Below the pieces are notes generated by a model. The model had not been told where the DNA came from, did no database searches, and saw nothing but the letters and a program-made list of their open reading frames with translations. DNA of 64,000 nucleotides, taken from positions 54,946-118,945 of the forward strand of contig CAKSIU010000002.1 of NCBI GenBank assembly GCA_934463265.1, given 5' to 3'. Shown piece after piece: positions 34,810 to 44,642 of this stretch. Source of the DNA: an uncultured Eubacteriales bacterium. GTDB taxonomy: Bacteria > Bacillota > Clostridia > Oscillospirales > Acutalibacteraceae. A program made the position numbers and the translations under genes. Numbering within the stretch: the first letter of the stretch is position 1; every line of letters starts with the position of its first letter.

Positions 34810-37419
34810 TTATCTTTTAATCAAGTTCACTAATTCGAACAGCGTTCCCATCGCCTCAATCGGAGTCAAAGTATTTACATCAATTTTTTTCAGTTTTTCA
34901 ATAGCCTCTCTTTGCGCCACCTCAATACTGCCTTCCTGCGCCAAATCTCCCTGTGCCGTGTCTGTCGTTGCAGATTTAACCGCAGGAACTGTATTTTCAC
35001 TTTCAATCTCCTTTAAAATAACCTTTGCACGGTCAATAATCCACTCAGGAACACCGGCCAGTTTCGCAACTTCAATGCCAAAGCTGTCATCGGTTCCGCC
35101 ACGAACAATTCTTCGCAAAAAAGTAATATCATCTCCGCGTTTTTTCACTGCAATATTATAATTTTTTACGCCGGGCAGCAAATTTTCAAGTTCAATCAGT
35201 TCATGATAATGCGTGGCAAATAAAGTTTTAGCACCCAGTTTCTGCTTGTCCGCAACAAATTCAATAACCGCCCTTGCGATGCTCATTCCGTCAAAAGTAG
35301 AAGTTCCTCTTCCAATTTCGTCCAAAATAATTAAACTATTCGAAGTTGCAGAGTTCATAATCTGAGCGACTTCCATCATCTCCACCATAAAAGTAGACTG
35401 TCCGCTGGCGAGGTCATCTGAAGCTCCAACTCGCGTAAAAATACTTTCAACCACACCAATTTCCGCATAAGAAGCCGGAACTAAACATCCAATCTGCGTC
35501 ATTAAAACAATTATTGCAACCTGACGCATATATGTAGATTTACCTGCCATGTTTGGGCCAGTAATTACCGGAATCATATTTTCGTTTGTATCTAAAACAA
35601 CATCGTTAGGCACAAACAAAGATTCTTGCGTTAACGCCTCTACAACTGGATGCCGAGAATCTTTCAAAACTATTTTATCCGTGTTGTTTACTATTGGTTT
35701 AATATACCTGTTTTCATAAGAAGTTATCGCAAAAGACAACAAAACGTCCAATTTTGCAATGGCTCTGGCAGTTTTTTGAATTCTATTTAAATTGTCTGCA
35801 ACCTTTTTTCTAATTTCACAAAACAGTTCATACTCCAACTGAACAGCTCTATCTTTTGCACCAAGAACTCTACCTTCAATTTCTTTAAGTTCCGTCGTAA
35901 TGTATCTTTCGCAGTTAGAAAGCGTTTGTTTGCGGATATAATCAGCTGGAACTTTATTTTTAAAAGAATTAGAAACCTCAATAAAATAGCCAAACACACG
36001 ATTATAGCCGATTTTAAGCTTTGGAATACCTGTCTTTTCTTTTTCCTTCCGCTCCATTTCTGCCATTATGTCTCTACCACTTGACATATCTCCACGTAAA
36101 AGGTCAATCTCTGAATCATACCCATGTTTTATAATAGAACCTTCTTTTACAGAAATTGGAGGTTCTTCCACGATAGCAGAGTCAATCAAAGTTTCAATAT
36201 CCGTTAAATCGTCAATGTTGTTATTTATTTCAACAAGAAGCTCTGATTTAGCGCAAGATAAAACATCTTTAATTTCCGGCAATTTCGAGACAGTAAAGCA
36301 TAAAGAACGCAATTCTCTGGCGTTGGCGGAACCATAAACGATTCGTGTCATCAATCTTTCCAGGTCATAAACACCGTTCAGCTGACCTTTTAAAGTGTCC
36401 ATCAACACGATATCAGAATAAATTTCTTCAACGGCCGCTTGTCTTTTTAAAATCGCAGAAACATTAAGCAGAGGCTGTTCTATGTAAGTTTTTATAAGCC
36501 GCTTTCCCATAGCAGTTTTGGTTTTGTCCAGCACCCACAAGAGCGAGCCTTTTTTTTCTTTGTTTCGCATAGTTTCGGTCAATTCCAAATTTCTTCGAGT
36601 GGCAAGGTCCAGGCGCATAAACTGATTCTCGGAATAAACATCCAAAGTATTTATACGTTCCAGGCCCATTTTTTGAGTTTCTTTTAAATATTCGAACAAA
36701 ATCGCCAAAGAAACAACAATTTCATCGCAGTCCGTTAAAGAAAGCTCATCCAAAGCTTTATTTTTAAATTGTTGCAAAACCACATTTTTATAAACGTCGA
36801 AGCTGTCATCAGAATTTTTAATTTCCACCGTACATTTAAGTTTATCGCTGACAAACTGCTGAAAATTCTTAAATTTTTCTATATTTCCGCTCACAATAAT
36901 TTCTCTGGGATTAAACTTTGACAATTCGTTAATAACTTTTCTATCGATGTCCGCGCCAAAAAGTGAAGTCGCCGATAAATCCCCAGTAGAAACGTCACAA
37001 AAACAAATTCCAAAACTATGCTCACAAATATTAAGCGAACAAATATAATTATTTTTAGATTCATCTAACATAGTCTCCTCGATGACCGTTCCAGGAGTAA
37101 TGACTCTTGTAATGTCACGCTTAACAAGCCCCTTTGCAGAAGGGTCACTTAGTTGGTCGCAGATGGCTATTTTGTATCCCTTGTCAACAAGCCTGGCGAT
37201 ATAGCTTTCGCAGCTGTGATAAGGCACTCCACACATCGGTGCACGTTTTTCCAAACCACAATCTCGCCCAGTAAGAGTAAGTTCCAGTTCTTTTGACACC
37301 AAAATAGCATCGTCGAAGAACATCTCATAAAAATCGCCCAACCTAAAAAATAAAATCGAATCTTTGCAGCGTTCTTTCAACTCAAAATATTGTCGCATCA
37401 TAGGTGATAATTCAGCCAA
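34810..37419 (-). CDS. mutS: DNA mismatch repair protein MutS
   Basis: Mismatch-binding ATPase of 869 residues. The mismatch-reading Phe-x-Glu is in GDFYEMFFDDA near residue 30. The Walker A motif is GPNMAGKSTYM, followed by DEIGRGTSTFDG. Full length and intact. The start is TTG with GGAGG eight bases upstream. Order ricA-mutS-mutL as in other Firmicutes. Confidence 0.97.
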   Translation of the reverse strand: MAELSPMMRQYFELKERCKDSILFFRLGDFYEMFFDDAILVSKELELTLTGRDCGLEKRAPMCGVPYHSCESYIARLVDKGYKIAICDQLSDPSAKGLVKRDITRVITPGTVIEETMLDESKNNYICSLNICEHSFGICFCDVSTGDLSATSLFGADIDRKVINELSKFNPREIIVSGNIEKFKNFQQFVSDKLKCTVEIKNSDDSFDVYKNVVLQQFKNKALDELSLTDCDEIVVSLAILFEYLKETQKMGLERINTLDVYSENQFMRLDLATRRNLELTETMRNKEKKGSLLWVLDKTKTAMGKRLIKTYIEQPLLNVSAILKRQAAVEEIYSDIVLMDTLKGQLNGVYDLERLMTRIVYGSANARELRSLCFTVSKLPEIKDVLSCAKSELLVEINNNIDDLTDIETLIDSAIVEEPPISVKEGSIIKHGYDSEIDLLRGDMSSGRDIMAEMERKEKEKTGIPKLKIGYNRVFGYFIEVSNSFKNKVPADYIRKQTLSNCERYITTELKEIEGRVLGAKDRAVQLEYELFCEIRKKVADNLNRIQKTARAIAKLDVLLSFAITSYENRYIKPIVNNTDKIVLKDSRHPVVEALTQESLFVPNDVVLDTNENMIPVITGPNMAGKSTYMRQVAIIVLMTQIGCLVPASYAEIGVVESIFTRVGASDDLASGQSTFMVEMMEVAQIMNSATSNSLIILDEIGRGTSTFDGMSIARAVIEFVADKQKLGAKTLFATHYHELIELENLLPGVKNYNIAVKKRGDDITFLRRIVRGGTDDSFGIEVAKLAGVPEWIIDRAKVILKEIESENTVPAVKSATTDTAQGDLAQEGSIEVAQREAIEKLKKIDVNTLTPIEAMGTLFELVNLIKR

Positions 37420-37466
37420 TTTTACGTCCTCCTTTTTAATAAATCAAATAAAAAAGCAAAAATTTT

Positions 37467-37874
37467 TTAATGACAACCTGCGCAGCCAGAGCAATTTCCG
37501 CTGCACTCAGATTTCAAAACATCAACCGTTCGAGGGTTTTCGCCATTAGCGCAACCTACAATAATCGCATTAATTCGCCGCATAAGTTCATCAAAATCCG
37601 CTTTTGCACGATTATAATTAATCATATTTTCATTTTTCATAATTTCATTATAACATTTTTGCAAATCTTCATTTAATATCCGTATTTTTTCGTCGTCATG
37701 CTCCGTTTTAGACAGTTCATTACTAACGCTCACACGTTTTAAATTAAACTCATTTATCAAATTTTGTAAATTTTCGTCGTTATCGTTAATTTGAGCCGCA
37801 ATCTTCAGATTTAAGTAGCGTTCATCCTCCTGAATTTTTGCGCCCAATTCGCGTGATAACTTGATAATATCCAT
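37467..37874 (-). CDS. ricA: YlbF/YmcA-family protein (RicA-like) with cysteine-rich tail
   Basis: Helical protein of 135 residues. In Bacillus subtilis the YmcA/YlbF/YaaT (Ric) complex acts with RNase Y in mRNA processing and carries iron-sulphur clusters. Here residues 1-115 are the YlbF/YmcA helical domain. The last dozen residues form Cys-x3-Cys-x2-Cys-x2-Cys-His, suited to metal or cluster binding. Its place between miaB and mutS matches ymcA, which supports the RicA reading over YlbF. ATG behind AAGGAG. Confidence 0.75.
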   Translation of the reverse strand: MDIIKLSRELGAKIQEDERYLNLKIAAQINDNDENLQNLINEFNLKRVSVSNELSKTEHDDEKIRILNEDLQKCYNEIMKNENMINYNRAKADFDELMRRINAIIVGCANGENPRTVDVLKSECSGNCSGCAGCH

Positions 37875-37892
37875 ATATAACCAATCTCCTTT

Positions 37893-39311
37893 TTACAAGC
37901 TCGAAATCAAATTACCCTTTAAAAACCAATTTTGCGTATCAACAATTTCAACCATCGCAAATTTTCCAATTAAACTTTCATCTCCGGCCAGATCCACAAT
38001 AATATTGCCCTGTGTCCTTGCCATCAAAGACCCCAGTTTTGTTGACTTGCCTTCAATCAACACCTTAACAGTTTTTTCCACATATTTTTGACATTGTTGT
38101 TCTGTCAAGTCATTCTGCACCTGCAAAAGTTCTTTAAACCATGCTGATTTTTCTTTTTCAGAAATAGGGTCTTCCATTTTTGCCGCTGGAGTTCCGACTC
38201 TTTTTGAATAAATAAAAGTAAAAAGTGATGTAAATCCGACTTCTTTTATAAGGCTTAAAGTTTCACAAAAATCGTCATACGTTTCGCTAGGAAAGCCCAC
38301 AATAACGTCGCTCGTCAAAGAAATATCCGGTATTTTTTCTTTTATATAAGCAACAATTTCCAAATATTTTTCTCGAGTATAGTGTCGATTCATCAGTTTT
38401 AAAATTCTGTTGCTTCCAGACTGGAAAGGCAAGTGCAAATGATGACAAATATGTTGCCCCTGAGCCATAACGTCAATCAATTCTTTTGTTGCATCTTTTG
38501 GATGAGAAGTCATAAATCTAAGCCAATAATCGCCAGGAATGTTATCGACACGCTTTAAAAGTTGCGCAAAATTTATATTTTCTGAAAGATTTTTTCCATA
38601 AGAATTCACATTTTGCCCCAAAAGTGTAATGTCTTTATAACCTTCGCCCACAATTTGAGAAATTTCACTCAAAATGGCCACCGAATCGCGACTTTTTTCC
38701 CTCCCACGAACATACGGCACAACGCAATAAGAGCAAAAATTATTGCAGCCATACATTATAGGCAAAAACGCCTTCAAACTGCCATCTCTTTTAATAGGCA
38801 ACCCCTCATGAATCAAGTCATCATTAATATCCCGTTTAAAAATTCGTTTTTTTCGGGTTAAAACTTCGTAAATGAATTTTGGAAACATATGTAAAGAATT
38901 CGTGCCAAAAACCAAGTCAACAAAAGGAAAACTAGACTTTATTTTATCTGCAATATGTTGCTGTTCCATCATACAACCGCACAGCGCAATAATCAAATCT
39001 GAATTTTTCTTCTTTAAAGATTTTAACGCTCCAACGTTACCAAAAACTCTGTCTTCCGCATTTTCACGCACAGCACAAGTGTTAAAAATAATTATATCTG
39101 CGTTTTCGCAAGAATCCGCAAAATCGCAGCCCATCGCCAAGAGCATTCCTTTTAATTTTTCCGAATCAGAAATATTTTGCTGACATCCATAAGTTCTAAC
39201 AAAAGCCTTCGGTGTGTGGGAAGTTATTCTTTGGCTTAACAAATTTTTTATCAAATCAAAATATTTTCCAAAATCGCTTAAAAAATTACTTTCATTCACG
39301 TTTTCCAACAT
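37893..39311 (-). CDS. miaB: tRNA-2-methylthio-N6-dimethylallyladenosine synthase MiaB
   Basis: Radical SAM enzyme that methylthiolates i6A37. About 472 residues. In order: an N-terminal UPF0004 domain with three cluster cysteines (RTYGCQQN, NTCAVRE, CGCMMEQ), a radical SAM domain with Cys-x3-Cys-x2-Cys in YGCNNFCSYC, and a TRAM domain at the C-terminus. The ATG is chosen because GGAGGAGG lies just upstream; the frame is open for nine more codons. MiaA, the preceding step, is in the same gene run. Confidence 0.96.
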   Translation of the reverse strand: MLENVNESNFLSDFGKYFDLIKNLLSQRITSHTPKAFVRTYGCQQNISDSEKLKGMLLAMGCDFADSCENADIIIFNTCAVRENAEDRVFGNVGALKSLKKKNSDLIIALCGCMMEQQHIADKIKSSFPFVDLVFGTNSLHMFPKFIYEVLTRKKRIFKRDINDDLIHEGLPIKRDGSLKAFLPIMYGCNNFCSYCVVPYVRGREKSRDSVAILSEISQIVGEGYKDITLLGQNVNSYGKNLSENINFAQLLKRVDNIPGDYWLRFMTSHPKDATKELIDVMAQGQHICHHLHLPFQSGSNRILKLMNRHYTREKYLEIVAYIKEKIPDISLTSDVIVGFPSETYDDFCETLSLIKEVGFTSLFTFIYSKRVGTPAAKMEDPISEKEKSAWFKELLQVQNDLTEQQCQKYVEKTVKVLIEGKSTKLGSLMARTQGNIIVDLAGDESLIGKFAMVEIVDTQNWFLKGNLISSL

Positions 39312-39342
39312 TATCCTCCTCCGAACAACAATATCCATATAT

Positions 39343-39371
39343 ATTTTAACATTTTTTTATAAAAATTTCAA
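39343..39371 (-). promoter_or_regulatory. Probable promoter of miaB-ricA-mutS-mutL-miaA
   Basis: -35 TTGAAA (39366-39371), a 17-base spacer and -10 TAAAAT (39343-39348) on the minus strand. Confidence 0.6.
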
Positions 39372-39460
39372 CGGATAAAATAAAATATCCAAAAAGCTCC
39401 AAAAAAGATTATCTCTTTCCATGATAAAAATTATGCTAAAAAAATTCAATTAAACCAAAA

Positions 39461-39495
39461 AGCCACATTCAAATCATATTGAATGCGACCTTTTT
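39461..39495 (-). terminator. Terminator of the polysaccharide cluster
   Basis: GTCGCATTCAA and TTGAATGTGGC pair over a 7-base loop and are followed by TTTTT on the minus strand. The last codons and the stop of the CmpB-like gene lie inside the hairpin. On the plus strand it is followed by T7 as well. Confidence 0.7.
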
Positions 39496-39887
39496 TTGCA
39501 AATAATTCTACAGTTTACTATATAGTCTATAAAAACTCCCCTCAACAATGAATAAATTAAGTTGACCTGCCCTAAAATGTTAAGTGGCAACTTCGAATAA
39601 TCCCAAACATTCATTCCAAAACTCAGATTAACAATACAGCCAACTAAAAATTCTATGGAAGTAATAACGAGTGCGCCAATCAAATATTTTTGAAAAAAAC
39701 TTAAATTTTTGTACTTGCAATAAATCTTGCAAAGAGTAAAAAAGCACAATCCACCGATAAAAAACATCGTATAATGCGAATAACCACGCCACATAATTTC
39801 TAACGAAACGTAACAAAGACCGCTAAAATTAAAAATTATAAAATTTCTTTCTGCATTCGTATACAATAGTTTTAACATTTTATTCAA
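39474..39887 (-). CDS. CmpB-like putative ABC transporter permease family membrane protein
   Basis: Membrane protein of 137 residues with about four helices. The block GALVITSIEFLVGCIVNLSFGMNVWDYSKLPLNILGQVNLIYSLLRG matches the clostridial CmpB family (named as putative ABC permease, true function unknown). It is last in the polysaccharide cluster, and its stop lies in the terminator. The start may be the ATG three codons into the frame, as no clear binding site is visible. Confidence 0.65.
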   Translation of the reverse strand: MNKMLKLLYTNAERNFIIFNFSGLCYVSLEIMWRGYSHYTMFFIGGLCFFTLCKIYCKYKNLSFFQKYLIGALVITSIEFLVGCIVNLSFGMNVWDYSKLPLNILGQVNLIYSLLRGVFIDYIVNCRIICKKRSHSI

Positions 39888-39903
39888 AGATATACTTATT
39901 TTT

Positions 39904-41412
39904 TTACATATTTATATCTTTCAAATTAATTACTTTTTCATTATAGTTGTCCACCGCCAAAATTATATTTGAATCGTTCTCAAAGCAACTCTCTGAAACA
40001 TTTTTTATGTTACCGTACACTTCAATATTTATAGACTTTTTTGGGTTTATCATACTAAACGAAGTTTTTAAGTTCACTGCGTTTTTTCCAAAAGTCTCCG
40101 TATCTTTAGAAATTATTATTAATTTTTTATTCCAAAATTCGTCTTTGTACCTCGCAACAGTCTGGTCAAAAACAGAATTATAAATTTGATATGTTTTCCA
40201 ATAATAAATATTTTTATAATTACTTCTAAAATACAATTCTGTTGGGATTACAACACACAAAATACTTAGCATAGTTACTGTACAAAAATACTTTTTTAAA
40301 TATGCTTTAATGTATGCAATCATGTTAGAAATCAAAATAATAAATCCCACATAAGGGGTATAAATCCACCGCATTTCCAGCCTAATTGTGGCACAGGAAC
40401 ATACTAAAGTTAAAAATATAAACGAAGAAATTAATAAACTTAACTTCAATTGATTTTTTATTTCAGACTTTTTTGTTCTGTTTTTAAATATAAAATAAAA
40501 ATAAAAAAAAACAATAACAAAAATAATTGAAATAAATACTATATTAAACAATTTAATCCATGATAAAACGTTGCATTGTTCTATACCATTTAAATATGCC
40601 GGACCAGCATTTATCCCCAATAAGTAAAGTATTCCGGACTTAAAGTGCCTCAAAAAGTCAACTAATTTAAAAGTCTTCTTTATATCTGTTCCACCTGTTC
40701 CATCAAAAGCTCGATTTTTTAAAAATAAAATTCGAGAACAAAACGGTATAACAAAAGACAATGTAGAAATAATGATGCATCTTATTCTTTCAGGTTTAGC
40801 TATATTCTCTGCTAAAATAATAGATAACAGCAGCAACGGGAATAGTGCCATGTAACGCTCATGGATAAAAAGCACCAAAAACTGCAAAATACAGGCAATA
40901 TAAAAATATTTTTTATTACTTTTCTCAATATAAATCCACAAAAATAATAATATTAATACAGCCGTTAACAATCCCATTTGCTCCATTATTCCATGAACCT
41001 GAGAAATATTATAATACGCAAATCTAGAAACAGTATAAACTACACTGCCAAAAAAAGCTATAAACTCATTGTCTGTAATCTTTTTTATTACATAAAATAC
41101 CAACATAATAACTAAAAAATTAAGCATTAAATTAAAAATTCCAAATAAATAAATTCTTGGCAAAAACATCTTATAGCACAAGTTCAATACAAAATAATAA
41201 ACTGGTCTAAATTTATTAGCAGACGTATTAAAAATCATTTGCAAATCGTTCATCTTGCTAAATTCGCTCCATGTGTTTAAATCGTCTAAATACAACAATT
41301 TAATCTCCATAAAAGAATTTACACAAAAATTTAATAAAAAAAGCACTATCAGATACAAAAAGTTAATTGTTCTTTTTTCAGTTTTCATCAAGGATAATTC
41401 TTTCAACTTCAT
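39904..41412 (-). CDS. Polytopic membrane protein, GT-C glycosyltransferase-like
   Basis: Protein of 502 residues with around eleven membrane helices and a soluble C-terminal part of about 100 residues. The first outside loop has LYLDDLNTW followed by RPVYYF, resembling the acidic motif of GT-C glycosyltransferases that use lipid-linked sugars. It may add a sugar or decorate the exported polymer. No close family can be named. ATG start behind AAAGGATG. It lies between the large glycosyltransferase and the CmpB-like gene. Confidence 0.55.
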   Translation of the reverse strand: MKLKELSLMKTEKRTINFLYLIVLFLLNFCVNSFMEIKLLYLDDLNTWSEFSKMNDLQMIFNTSANKFRPVYYFVLNLCYKMFLPRIYLFGIFNLMLNFLVIMLVFYVIKKITDNEFIAFFGSVVYTVSRFAYYNISQVHGIMEQMGLLTAVLILLFLWIYIEKSNKKYFYIACILQFLVLFIHERYMALFPLLLLSIILAENIAKPERIRCIIISTLSFVIPFCSRILFLKNRAFDGTGGTDIKKTFKLVDFLRHFKSGILYLLGINAGPAYLNGIEQCNVLSWIKLFNIVFISIIFVIVFFYFYFIFKNRTKKSEIKNQLKLSLLISSFIFLTLVCSCATIRLEMRWIYTPYVGFIILISNMIAYIKAYLKKYFCTVTMLSILCVVIPTELYFRSNYKNIYYWKTYQIYNSVFDQTVARYKDEFWNKKLIIISKDTETFGKNAVNLKTSFSMINPKKSINIEVYGNIKNVSESCFENDSNIILAVDNYNEKVINLKDINM

Positions 41413-41424
41413 TTATGTCATCCT

Positions 41425-44400
41425 TTAAAAAATATTTTTAAAAATTCTCTTTATATATTCATCAGAAAAATATTTGCTTAAATATTCATGGTATTTCGAT
41501 ACAGTTTTTTCAGCTAAATCATCATTTTTATAATAATTTATAACTTTTTTGGCAAATTCACTTGGCTCTGCAGTTGAATCGATATAATTTTCAATGTCAT
41601 ATAACCCCTCAACACCTATCGGAGTTGATACTATCGGAATTTTTTTGTATATAGCCTCAATTGTTTTGCCCTTAACACCCGCTCCAAACCGCAGTGGAAT
41701 CACACAAACCCGGCAATGCTGATAATATTCATCGAGCTCGTTATCCGAAACAAAACCTGTTACAACTATGTTTTCTGACGCCAAAGAACGTATTTTTTCT
41801 GTAGGATTAGACCCTGCCACTATAAATTTGCAGTCAGGAATTTCTTTCAAAATGCTGGACCAAATTTCTTTTACAAACCATAAAACCGCATCCTCGTTTG
41901 GTTTATGATTAAATCCGCCAACAAATAATATATCTTTTTTGCCAGACAATTTTACTGAATCGTGATTAAACTTATCAAAAATAAAAATCGGTGTAACAAC
42001 AGCCTTTGATGTTGGGAAAATTTCATCAATAATCTTTTTTTCATCTGAACTAAATGTAACAACCACATCAGATTTTTCCATTAAATCCAACTCAACTTTT
42101 TTCCAGTATTCCGAAGATGCCTTTATTTTAGGATTTTTCGTCAACTCATACTCTCTCAATTCGCGTAAAAAGTGCAAATCGTGAACATAATAAACTATTT
42201 TTGCGTCTGTGTTCTGCTTAATAAAGTCAATATACTTTTTGGAAATGTGTGGCCTGCTAAGCACCACCGTATCTATATATTTGGCATTTTCTTTAACCCA
42301 TGCTCTCCAGCCAAGGGCATATTTTTGTCCATAAAGAACCTCTATCCCAAGGTTTTCCAAAGCTTTAGTGTATTTTTCATATTTTAAAAAGTTGTCACCG
42401 ATAAATTTAATATTATACCCGAGTTCCGACATCAACTTCAAATGCTGATACGTAGCTCTTGAGCCCGCATCCTTATCGAAAGTCGGCACATAATGGTCCA
42501 CAAATAATATACATTTTTTATTTTTTGAACGGTCTTTTGCCAAAAAAACATTTTTTCCATTTTCAAAATGATTTTCTTTTAAAACATCTTTCCATTTTTC
42601 GTAAAATTTATTCTTATTTTCAACTTGATAGGCTTTTACTCCGCTAGAAGTATCCGTTCCGTTAGACAGTCCCTCAAAATGCACCACAACAGATTCCGGC
42701 TGATAAACAACCTTGTAACCGTGTTTACGCACCTCAAAAGCCAAGTCGCTGTCCTCATAATAAGCAGGAACAAAACGCTCATCGAAGCCACCAATTTCAT
42801 TCCAAAGCGACTTCGAAATCAAAATGCTTGCACCAGAAATATAATCGACTTCTTTTACATAATTAAATTCCGCTGCCATTGGACTTTTTCCTCGCCCATA
42901 ATTCCAAGCGCTGGCATCGTTCCAAAAAATACCACCAGCTTCCTGCAAAAGTCCATTTGGATAAACCAACTTAGAACCAACTAAACCTATTTTTTCGTCA
43001 TTTTCAATCAGACTCAGCAGACTGGACAGCCAACCTCTTTGCACACTTGTATCGTTATTTAAAAAATGAATATGTTTTCCCCTAGCAAATTTAGCCGCAT
43101 TGTTGCAATTTAAAAGGAAACCTAAATTTTTTTTGTTATGAATAACTCTCAAATTTTCGACAATAGATTCAATTTCCTTGGTCTTGTCCGTAGAAACGTC
43201 ATCGGCCAAAATAACCTCATAATTTATGCCTCTGGTGTGGTTTATGATCGACTTTATGCAGTTATAAGTGTAGTGAAACTGGTTGTAGACCGGAATAATT
43301 ATTGATACCAATGGTTCGTCGCACTCTGGTAACTTCAACTTTTCAAACTCTGTTTTTCTTAAATCAACCGGCTCGAAGACAAAATTGCCTTTTTCTTCAT
43401 TTAATAGCCCCATTTTTTCGCTTAAAGAATAAATATTTCCTTGCCTTAGCATAAAAAACACGTTTTTGATATTATGTGGAGTTAACTTTTTCAAATATCT
43501 CACCGGATGCCTAATGGTTTTAACTATCAACTTTAAAATAAATCTTCTGCGCGAACCCGGCGGAACTATAAAACCTTCTAATTTATACAATTTTTCTAAT
43601 ATCTTATGTCCTCGCGAATTGTAAACTCGTTCCAATTCGTCTTTAATTTCTTTAGATTTTATTTTTTCTGAAGTTAAGCCTTTCTCGAGTTTATCATTTT
43701 CTTTATCCAAAATAGCAATTTCTTCTTCCAATTTTTTATTTTGTTCCAATAAATTCCTCACCGTACCATAAATTTCTTCTATTTTTTTATTATATTCAAA
43801 TATTTTTTTATCATTATCACATATAATAGCATTATTTTCCTCATTTCGTTCATGATTTTCGATTGCCCAGCGCATTAACTTTTCGTACTTATTTTCGCTG
43901 TAAAAATTGACTACGTTACTCAAATTTTCTGGTAAATTTTCTTCTGAACACAACGCTACTATGTAATCAGAAATTTCTGGCTTTACGCATCCTTTAAAAT
44001 GCGCATTTTTTCCATTATCAGAAGAAATAACATTACTGACTTCGAACTTTTGACCAAACAGCTTAACATTTTTAAAACGTTTTTTCAGAAAGTTTTTAAA
44101 TTCGTCAAAAGAAAGTTCTGAAACATGAAAATGATTTTCGCCTCTGTTTTTATACACGTCTTTGTTCGGAGTAGAAATTATAAAAAGGCCGTCTTTTTTT
44201 AGGGTTCTTTTTACTTCAGACAAAAACTTTTCTTGTTTTTGCGCATCAACATGCTCTATTGTTTCAAACGAAACAACAACGTCAAAAAAATCATTTTCGA
44301 ACAGTAATTTTTCTATATTCGCAACCGTAAAATCTACATTTTTCGCGCCATAATTGCTTTTCGCGTAAGAAATCGCCTCTTCGGAAATATCTATTCCAAA

Positions 44401-44574
44401 AACTCTCTCAGCTGACTGCGCTAATAACGCCGTCCCATATCCAGTTCCACAGGCAGCATCCAAAACTTTTTTGTTTTTAACCAAATCACTTGCAAAAATA
44501 TATCTGTTCATGTGTTCAACTTCTAGTTCCAAATCGACTTTGCCAGGCACCAATCTTTCACCAATAAAATCCAC
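41425..44574 (-). CDS. Three-domain methyltransferase / GT2 / GT4 polysaccharide enzyme
   Basis: Protein of 1049 residues joining three catalytic modules. Residues 1-190 are a class I SAM methyltransferase with motif I VLDAACGTGYG (37-47). A coiled coil follows at about 255-330. Residues 405-650 are a GT2 glycosyltransferase with VSIIIPVYN, the HFLNNDTSV metal site and YYEDSDLAFEVRKHG. Residues 690-1045 are a GT4-type glycosyltransferase with ILFVGGFNHKPNEDAV and FGAGVKGKTIEA. Such multi-domain enzymes build and cap surface polysaccharide chains; a methyl cap could serve as the export signal. Start GTG behind GGAGG. Confidence 0.85.
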   Translation of the reverse strand: MDFIGERLVPGKVDLELEVEHMNRYIFASDLVKNKKVLDAACGTGYGTALLAQSAERVFGIDISEEAISYAKSNYGAKNVDFTVANIEKLLFENDFFDVVVSFETIEHVDAQKQEKFLSEVKRTLKKDGLFIISTPNKDVYKNRGENHFHVSELSFDEFKNFLKKRFKNVKLFGQKFEVSNVISSDNGKNAHFKGCVKPEISDYIVALCSEENLPENLSNVVNFYSENKYEKLMRWAIENHERNEENNAIICDNDKKIFEYNKKIEEIYGTVRNLLEQNKKLEEEIAILDKENDKLEKGLTSEKIKSKEIKDELERVYNSRGHKILEKLYKLEGFIVPPGSRRRFILKLIVKTIRHPVRYLKKLTPHNIKNVFFMLRQGNIYSLSEKMGLLNEEKGNFVFEPVDLRKTEFEKLKLPECDEPLVSIIIPVYNQFHYTYNCIKSIINHTRGINYEVILADDVSTDKTKEIESIVENLRVIHNKKNLGFLLNCNNAAKFARGKHIHFLNNDTSVQRGWLSSLLSLIENDEKIGLVGSKLVYPNGLLQEAGGIFWNDASAWNYGRGKSPMAAEFNYVKEVDYISGASILISKSLWNEIGGFDERFVPAYYEDSDLAFEVRKHGYKVVYQPESVVVHFEGLSNGTDTSSGVKAYQVENKNKFYEKWKDVLKENHFENGKNVFLAKDRSKNKKCILFVDHYVPTFDKDAGSRATYQHLKLMSELGYNIKFIGDNFLKYEKYTKALENLGIEVLYGQKYALGWRAWVKENAKYIDTVVLSRPHISKKYIDFIKQNTDAKIVYYVHDLHFLRELREYELTKNPKIKASSEYWKKVELDLMEKSDVVVTFSSDEKKIIDEIFPTSKAVVTPIFIFDKFNHDSVKLSGKKDILFVGGFNHKPNEDAVLWFVKEIWSSILKEIPDCKFIVAGSNPTEKIRSLASENIVVTGFVSDNELDEYYQHCRVCVIPLRFGAGVKGKTIEAIYKKIPIVSTPIGVEGLYDIENYIDSTAEPSEFAKKVINYYKNDDLAEKTVSKYHEYLSKYFSDEYIKRIFKNIF

Positions 44575-44642
44575 AAAAAAACCTCCTAAAAATATAAAAT
44601 TTGCAGGTAATAATTTATTTAAAGTTCAGAAAAATCAAATTT

